A stretch of 64,000 nucleotides of DNA from Massilia putida (GTDB taxonomy: Bacteria; Pseudomonadota; Gammaproteobacteria; Burkholderiales; Burkholderiaceae_D), in the NCBI RefSeq assembly GCF_001941825.1, contig NZ_CP019038.1, positions 2,480,001 to 2,544,000 on the forward strand, in the 5' to 3' direction. Position numbers and translations under genes: made by a program. How positions within the stretch are numbered: the stretch's first letter is position 1; each line of letters opens with the position of its first letter. Positions 19,661 through 28,517 of this stretch are shown here, in pieces. Under the pieces are notes generated by a model. It did no database searches, was not told where the DNA came from, and worked only from the letters and a program-made list of their open reading frames with translations.

Positions 19661-20866
19661 ATGAAAATCTCGAGTGATCAGACGCTGAAACTGGACAGCT
19701 GGGGTGGGCGGACGCGTCCGGGCGCGTTCGAGGCGGACTGGCTGGCGGACCCGCTGTCGCGCACGGCGCTGGTCGACCGCGCCCTGCTGGCCCGCGCCGA
19801 CAAGATCCTGTTCATCGCCCACCTGGCGCTGGGCGACTTCACTTACCTGCAAAGCTGCTTCGCCGCCTTCGCGCGCGCCTTCCCGCACGTAAAAATCCAC
19901 CTGTGGGTCGACGAGCGCCGCCGCACGAACCGGGCGGCGGACTGGCCGCACCTGAAAAAATACGCGCTGTACGACTGGCTGGCCGAGTGCCCCTACATTG
20001 CCAAGGTCTATAACGAAACCTACAGCCCGGCGCTGTACAAGGCGTCGCTGCAGGAAGCGCAGCGGCACGACTACCCGATCGTCGTGTCGCTCGCCGTGCT
20101 CGACCGCCACAAATACGCCAGCATGGCGCGCAAGATCAGCCCGCACGGCTTCGTCGTGGGCCAAAAGAAACGCGTACGTCCCTACGACCTGCCCAAGCAC
20201 CTCATCTACCGCAAGCTGGATGCGTTCATTCCCGCCTACAACGCGGCATCGCATCCCGACCAGCACATCAGCGACATCTATGCCGACTGGTTCACGCAAT
20301 TATTCGGCATCACGATCCCGCCGGTCGCCCGCTATCCCGTGCTGTCGATCCCCGAACGGTGGATGGATTACGCGCACGACCAGTTCACCGCCTGGGGATT
20401 CGGCGGCGCCAAGGCCGTCTTCCTGAATGCGTATTCGAAGTCGGTCGAGCGCTCGTGGCCGCTGGAACGGGTCATCGAACTGATCCGCACGATGCGGCAG
20501 GACGCCGCGTGGCGCGACGCCGGCTTCATCGTCAACGTCGTCCCCGAAGACCTGGCGCGCGCCCGTGCCCTGTTCGCCGGGCAGGATCTCGCGCGCACCC
20601 ACCTGTTCAGCGCCGAAGACAATTTCTTCCAGCTGCCGGCCATCCTCAGCCTGTGCAAGCTGATCGTCTCGGTCGAGACGGCCGTCATGCACCTGGCGAA
20701 CGCCGTGCACGTTCCCGTCATCGCGTTGATGCGTCAAAAGAATCCGGAATGGGCGCCGATCGACAAGCGCAACAGCACCGTCATCACGGTGGCGCGGCGC
20801 GACGACTGGGTCGACAGGATCGGCGTGGACGAGGTGATGGCGGCGCTGGCCCGGCAGACGGTCTGA
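19661..20866 (+). CDS. Glycosyltransferase family 9 (heptosyltransferase-like)
   Basis: A 401-residue GT9-type protein. The N-terminal half has KILFIAHLALGDFTYLQSCFAAF, the acceptor-side Rossmann start, and the C-terminal half has VSVETAVMHLANAVHVPVIAL, the typical sugar-nucleotide-binding motif of ADP-heptose transferases. Members add heptose or similar sugars to lipopolysaccharide or glycoproteins on the cytoplasmic face. The N-terminal 45 residues are longer than in WaaC/WaaF. There are no lipopolysaccharide genes next to it, so the acceptor is unknown. It stands alone on the plus strand. Confidence 0.87.
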   Translation: MKISSDQTLKLDSWGGRTRPGAFEADWLADPLSRTALVDRALLARADKILFIAHLALGDFTYLQSCFAAFARAFPHVKIHLWVDERRRTNRAADWPHLKKYALYDWLAECPYIAKVYNETYSPALYKASLQEAQRHDYPIVVSLAVLDRHKYASMARKISPHGFVVGQKKRVRPYDLPKHLIYRKLDAFIPAYNAASHPDQHISDIYADWFTQLFGITIPPVARYPVLSIPERWMDYAHDQFTAWGFGGAKAVFLNAYSKSVERSWPLERVIELIRTMRQDAAWRDAGFIVNVVPEDLARARALFAGQDLARTHLFSAEDNFFQLPAILSLCKLIVSVETAVMHLANAVHVPVIALMRQKNPEWAPIDKRNSTVITVARRDDWVDRIGVDEVMAALARQTV

Positions 20867-20908
20867 CGCCCTCTCAGGAAGTGATGGGCGCGGCCAACGC
20901 TTCGGCCG

Positions 20909-21265
20909 CTACTCCCGGCCCAGCGCTTCCCACGCCGGCAGCGCGAATTCCCTGCGCTCGCGCGCATACAACCACGCCATCAGCAGGCCGAAACACGCGC
21001 CCGCGATGACGGCCCTGAGCGCCACGCCGGCGATGCCGATGCCCTGATGGGACCACACCAACGTCCACATGAACCCACCCCAGACGCAAGCGAACCAGAC
21101 GCCGTAGACGATGGCGATGCTGGCGAAGCCGAGGAAATGGGGCGGGCGCACGTTGATCCCGAGTTTCCACAGCATCCGGAACAGCAGCGGCTCGGCATGA
21201 TGGCGCGACAGGCCGCGCGCCAACAGCACGGCAAGGGAACGATCCAGTTGTACTCGAAAATGCAT
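20909..21265 (-). CDS. DUF6404-like small membrane protein
   Basis: A 118-residue protein with two probable membrane helices (FLGFASIAIVYGVWFACVWGGFMWTLVW and GVALRAVIAGACFGLLMAWLY). The pattern RMLWKLGINVRPPHFLGF followed by two helices resembles DUF6404 proteins. A GTG two codons upstream (21271) is an alternative start; the ATG at 21265 is preferred, though neither has a clear ribosome site. It is encoded opposite to its neighbours, ending 42 bases after the glycosyltransferase. Function is unknown. Confidence 0.65.
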   Translation of the reverse strand: MHFRVQLDRSLAVLLARGLSRHHAEPLLFRMLWKLGINVRPPHFLGFASIAIVYGVWFACVWGGFMWTLVWSHQGIGIAGVALRAVIAGACFGLLMAWLYARERREFALPAWEALGRE

Positions 21266-21392
21266 GGCCACGGTGTGTTCGGCGCCTGTTTAGATATTGA
21301 ACAGGCAGAGCCGCCACCTTATCAAATGCGCCAGCGAAAAAATGCGTGCATTGTCACGGACACATCATTTGCATGCACTGCCCCGTTGTCGC

Positions 21393-21419
21393 AATATAGT
21401 TAGGTAGCCTACCTATATT
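21393..21419. promoter_or_regulatory. Palindrome directly ahead of marR
   Basis: AATATA at 21393-21398 and AGGTAG at 21402-21407 mirror CTACCT at 21409-21414 and ATATT at 21415-21419, giving an imperfect palindrome that ends one base before the marR ATG. This is the expected size and position for a MarR dimer site. It also leaves no room for a Shine-Dalgarno site, so the marR mRNA may be nearly leaderless. Confidence 0.6.
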
Positions 21420-21420
21420 A

Positions 21421-21888
21421 ATGATGACCGACTCACACGCAACCAGGCAGGACGCACGGGTCCAGCGCCTGTCCGAAGACTTGCGCACGGCGCTCAAGGG
21501 CCTCGTGCGCCAGATGCGGCGCGACACGGACCGCCAGGAACAGGGCCTGTCGCTGATGCAGGCGATGCTCCTGCACCTGATCCATGAACATCCCGGCATC
21601 GGCGTGGCCGAGCTGGCGCGCATGCAGCAGGTGCGCAGCCCGACCATGAGCGGCCAGGTCAAGGCGCTGGAAGCGGCCGGCCTCGTCGAGCGCGCCGCGC
21701 CTTTGGCACCCGACCGGCGCCGCAGCAGCCTGCACGTCAGTCCCGCGGGCCATAAAGCCCTGCGCCAGCTGCGCGACCGCCGGCACGACTGGCTGTCGCA
21801 ACGCATCGCCCGCCTGGCGCCCGATCAGATGGACGCGCTCGCCGGCGCCATCGACGCCCTCAACATCCTGGCCGACCATGAAACTTGA
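21421..21888 (+). CDS. MarR-family transcriptional regulator
   Basis: A 155-residue MarR protein with helix-turn-helix and wing at about residues 45-105: GIGVAELARMQQVRSPTMSGQVKALEAAGLVER and DRRRSSLHVSPAG. Two tandem ATG codons at 21421 and 21424 are possible starts. The gene overlaps the downstream efflux pump by 11 bases, so the pair is one transcript, and a palindrome sits immediately upstream. It probably represses the pump until a drug or phenolic ligand binds. Confidence 0.93.
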   Translation: MMTDSHATRQDARVQRLSEDLRTALKGLVRQMRRDTDRQEQGLSLMQAMLLHLIHEHPGIGVAELARMQQVRSPTMSGQVKALEAAGLVERAAPLAPDRRRSSLHVSPAGHKALRQLRDRRHDWLSQRIARLAPDQMDALAGAIDALNILADHET

Positions 21889-23377
21889 CATCCCCGCCGA
21901 CGCGCGCGAAATCCGTTCCGTCTACCTTGCCCTGATGGCCGTGCTGGGCCTCGGCGCGCTCGACCAGAGTATCGTCGCCACCGCCCTGCCCCGCATCGTC
22001 GGCGACCTGGGCGGCATGGCCCATCTGTCGTGGGTCGTCACGGCGTACGTGCTCGCCTCCACCGCGACGATGCCGCTGTACGGCAAGCTGGCCGACCAGT
22101 ACGGCCGCCGTCCGATGATCTTCACGGCGCTCGCTTGCTTCCTGCTCGGCTCCGTGCTGTGCGGCTTCGCGCAGAGCATGACGCAGCTGATCGCCTTCCG
22201 TGCCATCCAGGGCATGGGCTCCGGCGGCTTCATGCCGCTGGCGCAGATCATCATCGGCGACCTCGTGCCGCCGAAGGAACGCGCGCGCCGCCAGGGCTCC
22301 ATCGCCATCGTGTTCGCCGTCACCAGCGTCCTCGGCCCCGTGCTGGGCGGGGTCATGACGGATCTGCTGTCGTGGCACTGGATCTTCTTCATCAACCTGC
22401 CCGTCGGCGCCCTGGCCTTCTACGCCATCGCGCACTCGCTGCGCAAGCCCGCGATCACGCACACGCACCGCATCGACTATCTCGGCTCGGTGCTGCTCAC
22501 CGTGTCGATCACCGCCCTCCTGCTGATCCTCGCGCTGGGCGGCACGGAATGGGCGTGGGATTCGATCCAGATGCGGGTCTGCGCCGCGCTCGCGGTGGCG
22601 CTGAGCGCGTGGCTGCTCGTGCACCTGCGCCGCGCGGCCGAACCCGTGCTGCCGCCGGACCTGTTCGCGAACCGCGTCTTCAACATCGCCAGCATCGTGA
22701 TGGCGCTGACCTTCATGGGCCTGATGGGCGCCAGCGTGTTCTTTCCGCTGTTCTTCCAGCTCGTGATGGGCAGCAGCCCGGCGCATTCGGGCATGATGAC
22801 GGTGGCGATGATGGTCGGGATGATCGCTTCGTCGACCCTGAACGGCCGCGTGCTCTCGCGCTCGGGCAAGTACAAGGCCGTGCAGGTGGGCGGGCTGGCG
22901 GCGGCGGTCCTCGCGTTCGGCGTCCTCGCCTGGGGCATGGACACGGCGCGCGGCTACTGGATCATCGAGCCGGCCATCTTCATGCTGGGCGCCGGTCTCG
23001 GCCTCGTCATGCCGAACATGACGGTCGCCGTGCAGAACGCCCTGCCCGTCGCGCGGCGCGGGGTGGGCACGGCGATGCTGACGTTCTTCCGCTCGCTCGG
23101 CGGCCTGCTGGGCGTGACGGGTTCCGGCGCCATCCTCGCGCACCAGGTGCACGCGCACGGCGTCAACGAGGTCGCGCGCGCGGGCGCGCACGGCGCCGCC
23201 GCCGTGCTGCCCGCGGCGCAGGCGCTGACGGTGGAAGTGTACCGCCACGCCATCGCCAACATCTTCGGCGCCGGCGCGCTGATCGTGCTGGCGGGGCTCA
23301 TCGCGCTGCTGTTCCTGCCCGAGCTGCCGCTGACCGGGCATGCATCCGCGACGCCGTCCGCACCGCCGGCTGAGTGA
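21878..23377 (+). CDS. DHA2-family MFS multidrug efflux pump
   Basis: The 499-residue protein has 14 predicted membrane segments and DHA2 (EmrB/QacA) signatures: LDQSIVATALPRIVGDLG in helix 1, GKLADQYGRRPMI in loop 2-3, and the antiporter motif C region SVLGPVLGGVMTD. It exports hydrophobic compounds in exchange for protons. There is no EmrA-type membrane fusion gene nearby, so it likely works alone at the inner membrane. It overlaps marR by 11 bases. Confidence 0.93.
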   Translation: MKLDIPADAREIRSVYLALMAVLGLGALDQSIVATALPRIVGDLGGMAHLSWVVTAYVLASTATMPLYGKLADQYGRRPMIFTALACFLLGSVLCGFAQSMTQLIAFRAIQGMGSGGFMPLAQIIIGDLVPPKERARRQGSIAIVFAVTSVLGPVLGGVMTDLLSWHWIFFINLPVGALAFYAIAHSLRKPAITHTHRIDYLGSVLLTVSITALLLILALGGTEWAWDSIQMRVCAALAVALSAWLLVHLRRAAEPVLPPDLFANRVFNIASIVMALTFMGLMGASVFFPLFFQLVMGSSPAHSGMMTVAMMVGMIASSTLNGRVLSRSGKYKAVQVGGLAAAVLAFGVLAWGMDTARGYWIIEPAIFMLGAGLGLVMPNMTVAVQNALPVARRGVGTAMLTFFRSLGGLLGVTGSGAILAHQVHAHGVNEVARAGAHGAAAVLPAAQALTVEVYRHAIANIFGAGALIVLAGLIALLFLPELPLTGHASATPSAPPAE

Positions 23378-23642
23378 CAAAGCGCGCACATCCGGCCCTG
23401 TTTTTTGACTAAGCCAACGCGGGAATACGACACGACACAGGAGACGACATGCGAATCCGGATGGCTGGGCATGCCGCCGCTCGCCGACTACGTCAAACTG
23501 TTCGACTGCACGGCGCCCTTCATCCTGGTGCACGACCCCGCCGACCGCACCGCACGGTGCCCGTGCCACGCCGACGCTGACGTGCTATCGTGTCCGCCGG
23601 CTGCGGCAAGCAGCCCCGCCGACTCACCAACAGGAGAGAGAC

Positions 23643-24122
23643 ATGTCCAGCAAGAATACGATTTGCCTTTGGTACGACAAGGACGCACTGGATGCAGCAA
23701 CGTTCTATGCGCAGACGTTTCCCGACAGCGCCGTGGGCGCCGTCCACCGCGCGCCCGGCGACTATCCCGCCGGCCAGCAGGGCAATGTCCTGATGGTCGA
23801 ATTCACGGTCATGGGCATCCCGTGCCTCGGCCTGAACGGCGGTCCCGGCGTGCAGCACAACGAGGCGTTCTCGTTCCAGGTCGCGACCGATGACCAGGCG
23901 GAGACGGACCGGCTGTGGAATGCCATCGTCGGCAACGGCGGCCAGGAAAAGGAATGCGGCTGGTGCCGGGACCGTTGGGGCCTGTCGTGGCAGATCACGC
24001 CGCGCGTGCTGCTGGACGCCGTGACCGGCACCGACCGGGCCGCGGCCAAGCGTGCGTTCGAGGCGATGATGACGATGAAAAAGATCGACGTCGCGGCCAT
24101 CGAGGCGGCACGGCGCGGCTGA
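23643..24122 (+). CDS. VOC-fold protein, PhnB/3-demethylubiquinone methyltransferase-like family
   Basis: A 159-residue protein of the VOC superfamily. The halves start NTICLWYDKDALDAATFYAQTFPDS and EAFSFQVATDDQAETDRLW, with GLSWQITPRVL near 122, as in the PhnB-like group (often misnamed 3-demethylubiquinone-9 methyltransferase). The ATG at 23643 follows an AGGAGAGAGAC site. The enzymatic role is unknown; many act in antibiotic resistance or small-molecule metabolism. A short arginine-rich frame upstream is not counted. Confidence 0.88.
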   Translation: MSSKNTICLWYDKDALDAATFYAQTFPDSAVGAVHRAPGDYPAGQQGNVLMVEFTVMGIPCLGLNGGPGVQHNEAFSFQVATDDQAETDRLWNAIVGNGGQEKECGWCRDRWGLSWQITPRVLLDAVTGTDRAAAKRAFEAMMTMKKIDVAAIEAARRG

Positions 24123-24138
24123 TGCCGGCCGGCGCCGC

Positions 24139-24387
24139 TCAGGCCCCGGGCAGTAACCGCAAGGTGGCGCCGCCCGTATCGCGCACGGCGGCCGGCGCCG
24201 GGCGCTCCGCCGCCTGGCGCGGGCCGTGCACGCAATCGAGGGCCAGCAGCGCGCCGACCGCGGCGCCATCGCCGTCTTGTTCCAGCGCCGCCATCACGGT
24301 GGCGGCCGATGCGCACAGGCGCGTGACGATGCGGGCCTGATTGCGGTCCTGCGCCTTGCCCTGGTCAAGCGCTGGCAGGGCAGTCAA
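24139..24387 (-). CDS. Possible small hypothetical protein (82 aa)
   Basis: An 82-codon frame from a TTG at 24387, rich in alanine (CASAATVMAALEQDGDGAAVGALLALD). The start is rare, no ribosome site is seen, and no family is recognised. In a GC-rich genome such frames occur by chance. It is listed because it lies in an otherwise empty stretch and has no better overlapping gene. Confidence 0.25.
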   Translation of the reverse strand: MTALPALDQGKAQDRNQARIVTRLCASAATVMAALEQDGDGAAVGALLALDCVHGPRQAAERPAPAAVRDTGGATLRLLPGA

Positions 24388-24498
24388 TACATCGGATCAA
24401 GGTCATTCTGCGCCGGACTTTTATTTACCTCAAAGAAATTTTGTTGCGCACCCGGCAATCGGCACGGCAGCACAACGGCGGATGGCGCGGCGCCCCCA

Positions 24499-24530
24499 AT
24501 GTTATCGCATAACATCAATGTTACGTAACA
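24499..24530. promoter_or_regulatory. Two adjacent perfect palindromes, candidate operators
   Basis: ATGTTATCGCATAACAT at 24499-24515 is a perfect 7-3-7 palindrome; TGTTACGTAACA at 24519-24530 is a perfect 12-bp palindrome. Both contain TGTTA/TAACA arms. A third similar element, ATGATGTTATCGCAATCAT, lies at 24687-24705, 46 bases before the GH3 start. Arms of this size and symmetry fit LacI- or GntR-type sugar regulators. Confidence 0.55.
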
Positions 24531-24571
24531 ACGTCATCCCTTCATTCCTCGCATCCCGGACGCGACGTACA

Positions 24572-24589
24572 GATATCGATTCCGATATC
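24572..24589. promoter_or_regulatory. Perfect inverted repeat GATATCG/CGATATC
   Basis: GATATCG at 24572-24578 pairs exactly with CGATATC at 24583-24589 around ATTC. It belongs to the same palindrome-rich stretch upstream of the GH3 gene but differs in sequence from the TGTTA-type sites, so a second regulator may bind here. Confidence 0.45.
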
Positions 24590-24750
24590 GGTACGCCACA
24601 ATAAGTTATTGGTATCCCAACAATTCCTCCACTACATTGTGCCTCACCCGCCAGCATGACATACGCTACCAAATGCTGAGCCGGGCATGATGTTATCGCA
24701 ATCATTCAACAGCCAGACTACCGTCTCTCACACATGTAAAGGTAGATCCC

Positions 24751-27411
24751 ATGCACAAAGATAAGGCCATGCCAATTGGTCAGCCAGGAGACTTACGGCG
24801 CCGCATCCGGCGCACCGCGACCTGCGGCGCCTTGCTGCTCGCCACGGCGCTGCCGGCCGCCGCTCAATCCACCACACCACTCGATGCGCGCGCGGACGCG
24901 GACGCCCGCGCGCACGCTCTCGTCGCGCAGATGACGCTCGACGAAAAGATCGCGCAACTGCTCAACGTGGCGCCCTCCCTGCCCCGCCTCGGCATTCCCG
25001 CCTATAACTGGTGGACCGAGTCGCTGCACGGGGCGCTCGGGCCGCTGCCCACCACGAACTTCCCGGAACCGATCGGCCTCGCGGCCACGTTCGACGCGCC
25101 GCTCGTGCACCGGGTGGCGTCCGCGATCAGCACCGAGGTGCGCGCGCTGCACACGCTGGGACGCCGCACGGGGCACCTGGGCAAGATCGGCACGGGCCTC
25201 GACACGTGGTCGCCGAACATCAACATCTTCCGCGATCCGCGCTGGGGCCGCGGCCAGGAGACCTATGGCGAAGACCCGTACCTGACGGCGCAGCTGGGCG
25301 TCGCCTTCATCCAGGGCATCCAGGGACCGGACCCGGACCTGCCGGACGTCGTCGCGACACCGAAGCACTTCGCCGTGCACAGCGGGCCGGAATCGACGCG
25401 CCACACGGCCGACGTGTTCGTGTCGCGCCACGACCTCGAAGACACCTACCTGCCCGCCTTCCGCGCCGCCATCGTCGATGCGAAGGCCGGATCGATCATG
25501 TGCGCCTACAACCGCATCGACGGCCAGCCGGCCTGCGGCAGCGACCTGCTGATGAAGGAGCACCTGCGCGGCGCCTGGGGCTTCAAGGGCTATGTCGTCT
25601 CGGACTGCGATGCCGTCACGGACATCGCCGACCGTCACAAGTACGCACCCGATCCGGCCGCCGCCGTCGCCGTCGCGCTCAAGGCCGGGACGGACAACGA
25701 GTGCAATACGCAGACCCTCGGCGCCCCGAAGGACCTGGGCGCGCGCTACCGCGAAGCGTGGCAGCGCGGCCTGATTTCCACGAACGACATCGACCAGGCG
25801 CTCGTCCGCCTGTTCTCCGCGCGCTATCGCAACGGCGACCTGGCCGGCCTGTCCGGACGCGCGCCGAACGCGGTGCCCGTCGACGCCATCGACACGCCCG
25901 CGCACCGCGACCTCGCGCTGCAGGCCGCGAGCAAGAGCCTCGTGCTGCTGAAGAACGACGGCACGCTGCCGCTGAAGACCGGCGTGAAAATCGCGGTGAT
26001 CGGTCCGCTGGCCGATGCCACGCGCGTCCTGCGCGGGAATTATTCGTCGACGCAGTCGGCGCCGCCCATCTCCGTCGCGGACGGCCTGCGCCGCGTGCTG
26101 CCGGCAGCGAACGTCACGGTCGTGCCGGCCGCCGCCTCGCTCACGGACGGCGATCCGGTCCCGACCACCGCACTGCGCACGCCCGACGGCAAACCGGGCC
26201 TGCGCGCCGAATACTTCAACGGCGGCGACGCCAAGCCGGCGTTGGTGCGCGTCGAACCGGGACTGGAATCGCATGCGCTCCAGTTCAAGGACGTCGCGGA
26301 CCGGCACAAGGTCGTGTGGACCGGCTATCTCGTCGCGCCGGCGACGGGCACGTACCGCCTCGGCGTGACCGGGGTGCAGGGCGAGCTGACGGTGGCCGAC
26401 AAGCCCGCCGTCAAGGCGTCGACGTATTCGCAATGGGGCGAACCGCTGGCGCTCACCGACGTGCGGCTTGAGAAAGGCCAGCGCTACCCGCTGCGCTTCC
26501 AGGCGCAGACGGGATCCACGGGCGTGCCCGGCCTGTTCTGGAAACGGATCTCGATGGCGCCCGATGCGGACCTGAAAGCGGGGACGGCGGACGCCGACGT
26601 CGTCGTCGCCGTCGTCGGCCTGACTTCCGATCTGGAAGGCGAAGAGATGGCGATCAAGGTCGACGGCTTCGCCGGGGGCGACAAGACGTCGCTGGACCTG
26701 CCGGCCGAGCAACGCGCCTTGCTGACACAGGCGAAGGCGCTGGGCAAGCCGCTCGTCGTCGTGCTGATGAACGGCAGCGCCATCGACCTGTCGTGGGCGA
26801 AGGACAATGCGGCCGCGATCCTGGAGGCGTGGTATCCGGGCCAGTCGGGCGGCCTCGCCGTCGCCGACGTCCTCGCGGGCCGCGCCGATCCGGGCGGACG
26901 CCTGCCTTTGACCTTCTACCGCGGCATCGAAGACCTGCCCCCGTTCGACGATTATTCGATGCATGGCCGCACCTACCGCTACTACGCCGGCACGCCCGTG
27001 TATCCGTTCGGCGCGGGCCTGTCCTACACGACGTTCCGCTACGCCCCGCTGCGCATCGAACCGGTCGGCGGCGCGCCGGAGAACGGCGTCGTCGTCACGA
27101 CGGAAGTGGCCAACACGGGCACGCGCGACGGCGACGAGGTCGCGCAGCTGTATCTGACCCCGCCCGCGTTCGACGGTGCGCCGCGGCTCGCGCTGCGCGG
27201 CTTCCAAAGGCTGTCGCTGAAGGCCGGCGAACGGTGCCAGGTGAGCTTCCGGTTGTCGCCGCGCGATCTCAGTTTCGTCACGCGCGACGGCATCCGCCAA
27301 CTGACGCCCGGCCAGTACCGGCTGAGCGTCGGCTCGGGCCAGCCGGGGACGGGCGTGGCGCAGCAGGATGGCGCACTGACGCTGAAGCAGACCGTCGTGC
27401 TGGCGCAATAA
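24751..27411 (+). CDS. Secreted GH3 glycosidase (beta-xylosidase/beta-glucosidase type) with PA14 insert
   Basis: An 886-residue GH3 enzyme. Residues 1-39 form a signal peptide ending ATALPAAAQS. The catalytic barrel holds SPNINIFRDPRWGRGQE, CAYNRIDGQPACGS and the nucleophile site YVVSDCDAV (D285). Residues about 485-610 read as a PA14 domain inserted in the second GH3 domain (GLRAEYFNGGDAKPALVRVE, LFWKRI). The C-terminus has a fibronectin-III-like domain (VANTGTRDGDEVAQLYL). The layout resembles plant-cell-wall beta-xylosidases. An esterase gene follows 20 bases later, which suggests removal of acetyl- or sugar-decorated xylan side groups. Substrate is inferred. Confidence 0.92.
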   Translation: MHKDKAMPIGQPGDLRRRIRRTATCGALLLATALPAAAQSTTPLDARADADARAHALVAQMTLDEKIAQLLNVAPSLPRLGIPAYNWWTESLHGALGPLPTTNFPEPIGLAATFDAPLVHRVASAISTEVRALHTLGRRTGHLGKIGTGLDTWSPNINIFRDPRWGRGQETYGEDPYLTAQLGVAFIQGIQGPDPDLPDVVATPKHFAVHSGPESTRHTADVFVSRHDLEDTYLPAFRAAIVDAKAGSIMCAYNRIDGQPACGSDLLMKEHLRGAWGFKGYVVSDCDAVTDIADRHKYAPDPAAAVAVALKAGTDNECNTQTLGAPKDLGARYREAWQRGLISTNDIDQALVRLFSARYRNGDLAGLSGRAPNAVPVDAIDTPAHRDLALQAASKSLVLLKNDGTLPLKTGVKIAVIGPLADATRVLRGNYSSTQSAPPISVADGLRRVLPAANVTVVPAAASLTDGDPVPTTALRTPDGKPGLRAEYFNGGDAKPALVRVEPGLESHALQFKDVADRHKVVWTGYLVAPATGTYRLGVTGVQGELTVADKPAVKASTYSQWGEPLALTDVRLEKGQRYPLRFQAQTGSTGVPGLFWKRISMAPDADLKAGTADADVVVAVVGLTSDLEGEEMAIKVDGFAGGDKTSLDLPAEQRALLTQAKALGKPLVVVLMNGSAIDLSWAKDNAAAILEAWYPGQSGGLAVADVLAGRADPGGRLPLTFYRGIEDLPPFDDYSMHGRTYRYYAGTPVYPFGAGLSYTTFRYAPLRIEPVGGAPENGVVVTTEVANTGTRDGDEVAQLYLTPPAFDGAPRLALRGFQRLSLKAGERCQVSFRLSPRDLSFVTRDGIRQLTPGQYRLSVGSGQPGTGVAQQDGALTLKQTVVLAQ

Positions 27412-27431
27412 CCACAACAAGGAGACTACGT

Positions 27432-28370
27432 ATGAAAACGACACATCGATTCACGCATCTGGTGGCGGCCGGCGCCATCGCCCTCGCGTACGCGCTCGCC
27501 GCCCCCGTCCACGCGCAGAACGACAAGATGACGCCCATCGCGGCGCCCGCGCAGCCGGATGCGATCGTGCTGGGCACCGGCGCGCTGCCGGGCGCCAAGG
27601 CGCACGAGAGCTGGCACACGCAGTACGGCAGCACCTTCGCCCGCAACGTCACGGTGGCGACGCTGACGCCGTTCCTGCCCGATCCCGCGAAGGCGACGGG
27701 CGCAGCCGTCATCGTCGCGCCCGGCGGCGGCTTCAAAACGCTGTCGATGAACAATGAAGGCTGGGATGTCGCGAAGGCGCTGGCCGACAAGGGCGTCGCG
27801 GCGTTCGTATTGAAATACCGGCTGAACCAGACGCCGCAGGAGATGGACGCGTTCGAACGGGAGATGCAGAAAATGTTCTCGGGCGCGGCACGTCCCGGAC
27901 GTCCGCCGACGGACAATCCGGCCGTCACGCTGGCGCCGCAGATCGCCGACGCGCGCGCCGCGTTCGCGCTCGTACGCGCGCGGGCGGCGACGTGGCACGT
28001 GGACCCGGACCGCATCGGCATGCTGGGATTTTCCGCCGGCGCGATGCTGACCATGGCGACGGCCTTGCACGGCCAGGATGCGAAGCCGGCGTTCATCGGC
28101 GACATCTACGGACCGCTGGCACCGGTCGCCGTGCCGGCCGACGCGCCGCCGCTGTTCGTCGCGCTGGCGGCGGACGACCCGTTGTTCGGCAACGGCGGCT
28201 TCGGCCTCGTCGACAGCTGGCGCGCGGCCAAGCGCCCCGTCGAATTCCACCTGTTCGAACAGGGCGGGCACGGCTTCGGCATGTATCCCAAGACGACCAC
28301 CAGCACCGGCTGGTTCGACGCCTTCGCGCGCTGGCTGGGCATGCATGGCTACCTGAAGCCGGCGCACTAA
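27432..28370 (+). CDS. Secreted alpha/beta-hydrolase, probable carbohydrate esterase
   Basis: A 312-residue protein with a signal peptide (residues 1-28, ending APVHAQ) and an alpha/beta-hydrolase fold. The oxyanion region is VIVAPGGGFKTLS and the nucleophile elbow GFSAGAM places the serine at 201; candidate acid and base are in ALAADDPLF and GGHGFGMYP. The fold matches the BD-FAE/xylan-esterase group. It follows the GH3 gene by 20 bases with a GGAGA site, so both enzymes probably act together in the periplasm on a decorated polysaccharide. Confidence 0.88.
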   Translation: MKTTHRFTHLVAAGAIALAYALAAPVHAQNDKMTPIAAPAQPDAIVLGTGALPGAKAHESWHTQYGSTFARNVTVATLTPFLPDPAKATGAAVIVAPGGGFKTLSMNNEGWDVAKALADKGVAAFVLKYRLNQTPQEMDAFEREMQKMFSGAARPGRPPTDNPAVTLAPQIADARAAFALVRARAATWHVDPDRIGMLGFSAGAMLTMATALHGQDAKPAFIGDIYGPLAPVAVPADAPPLFVALAADDPLFGNGGFGLVDSWRAAKRPVEFHLFEQGGHGFGMYPKTTTSTGWFDAFARWLGMHGYLKPAH

Positions 28371-28390
28371 CAAAGCCCTGCACCTAAACC

Positions 28391-28510
28391 GTCATTCCCG
28401 CGAAAGCGGGAATCCATGCTGAGTATCCCGTCCGGCTCAGCATGGGGGAACAGCCCGGCGGGCTATTCCCGCATTCGGGGGAGTCGTTTCCGGCAATGCC
28501 GGGAACGACG
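28391..28510. repeat. Intergenic repeat family 1, copy B
   Basis: Starts GTCATTCCCGCGAAAGCGGG with AATCCATGCTGA, as in the other copies, and ends in CCGGGAACGACG. The inside differs: it holds extra short hairpins such as GCCCGGCGGGC and CCGGCAATGCCGG. It lies between the convergent esterase and FKBP genes and may help end both transcripts. Confidence 0.65.
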
Positions 28511-28517
28511 GCGCTAT

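Larger units (their letters stand above)
24123..24750. other. Long intergenic control region ahead of the GH3 gene
   Basis: About 630 bases without a firm gene. The left 260 bases are GC-rich and hold a weak leftward frame (listed separately). The right 350 bases turn AT-rich and contain several perfect palindromes and a third related site, so this is probably the regulatory region of the glycosidase-esterase operon. Confidence 0.5.

Noticed and set aside
23451..23582. Short arginine-rich frame with an AGGAGAC site before the VOC gene
   Set aside because: Product is almost all Arg, Pro and His with no family; likely a leader or chance frame despite the ribosome-like site.
24226..24528. Plus-strand 100-residue frame before the GH3 gene
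   Set aside because: Crosses from GC-rich to AT-rich sequence and over the palindromes without protein-like pattern.
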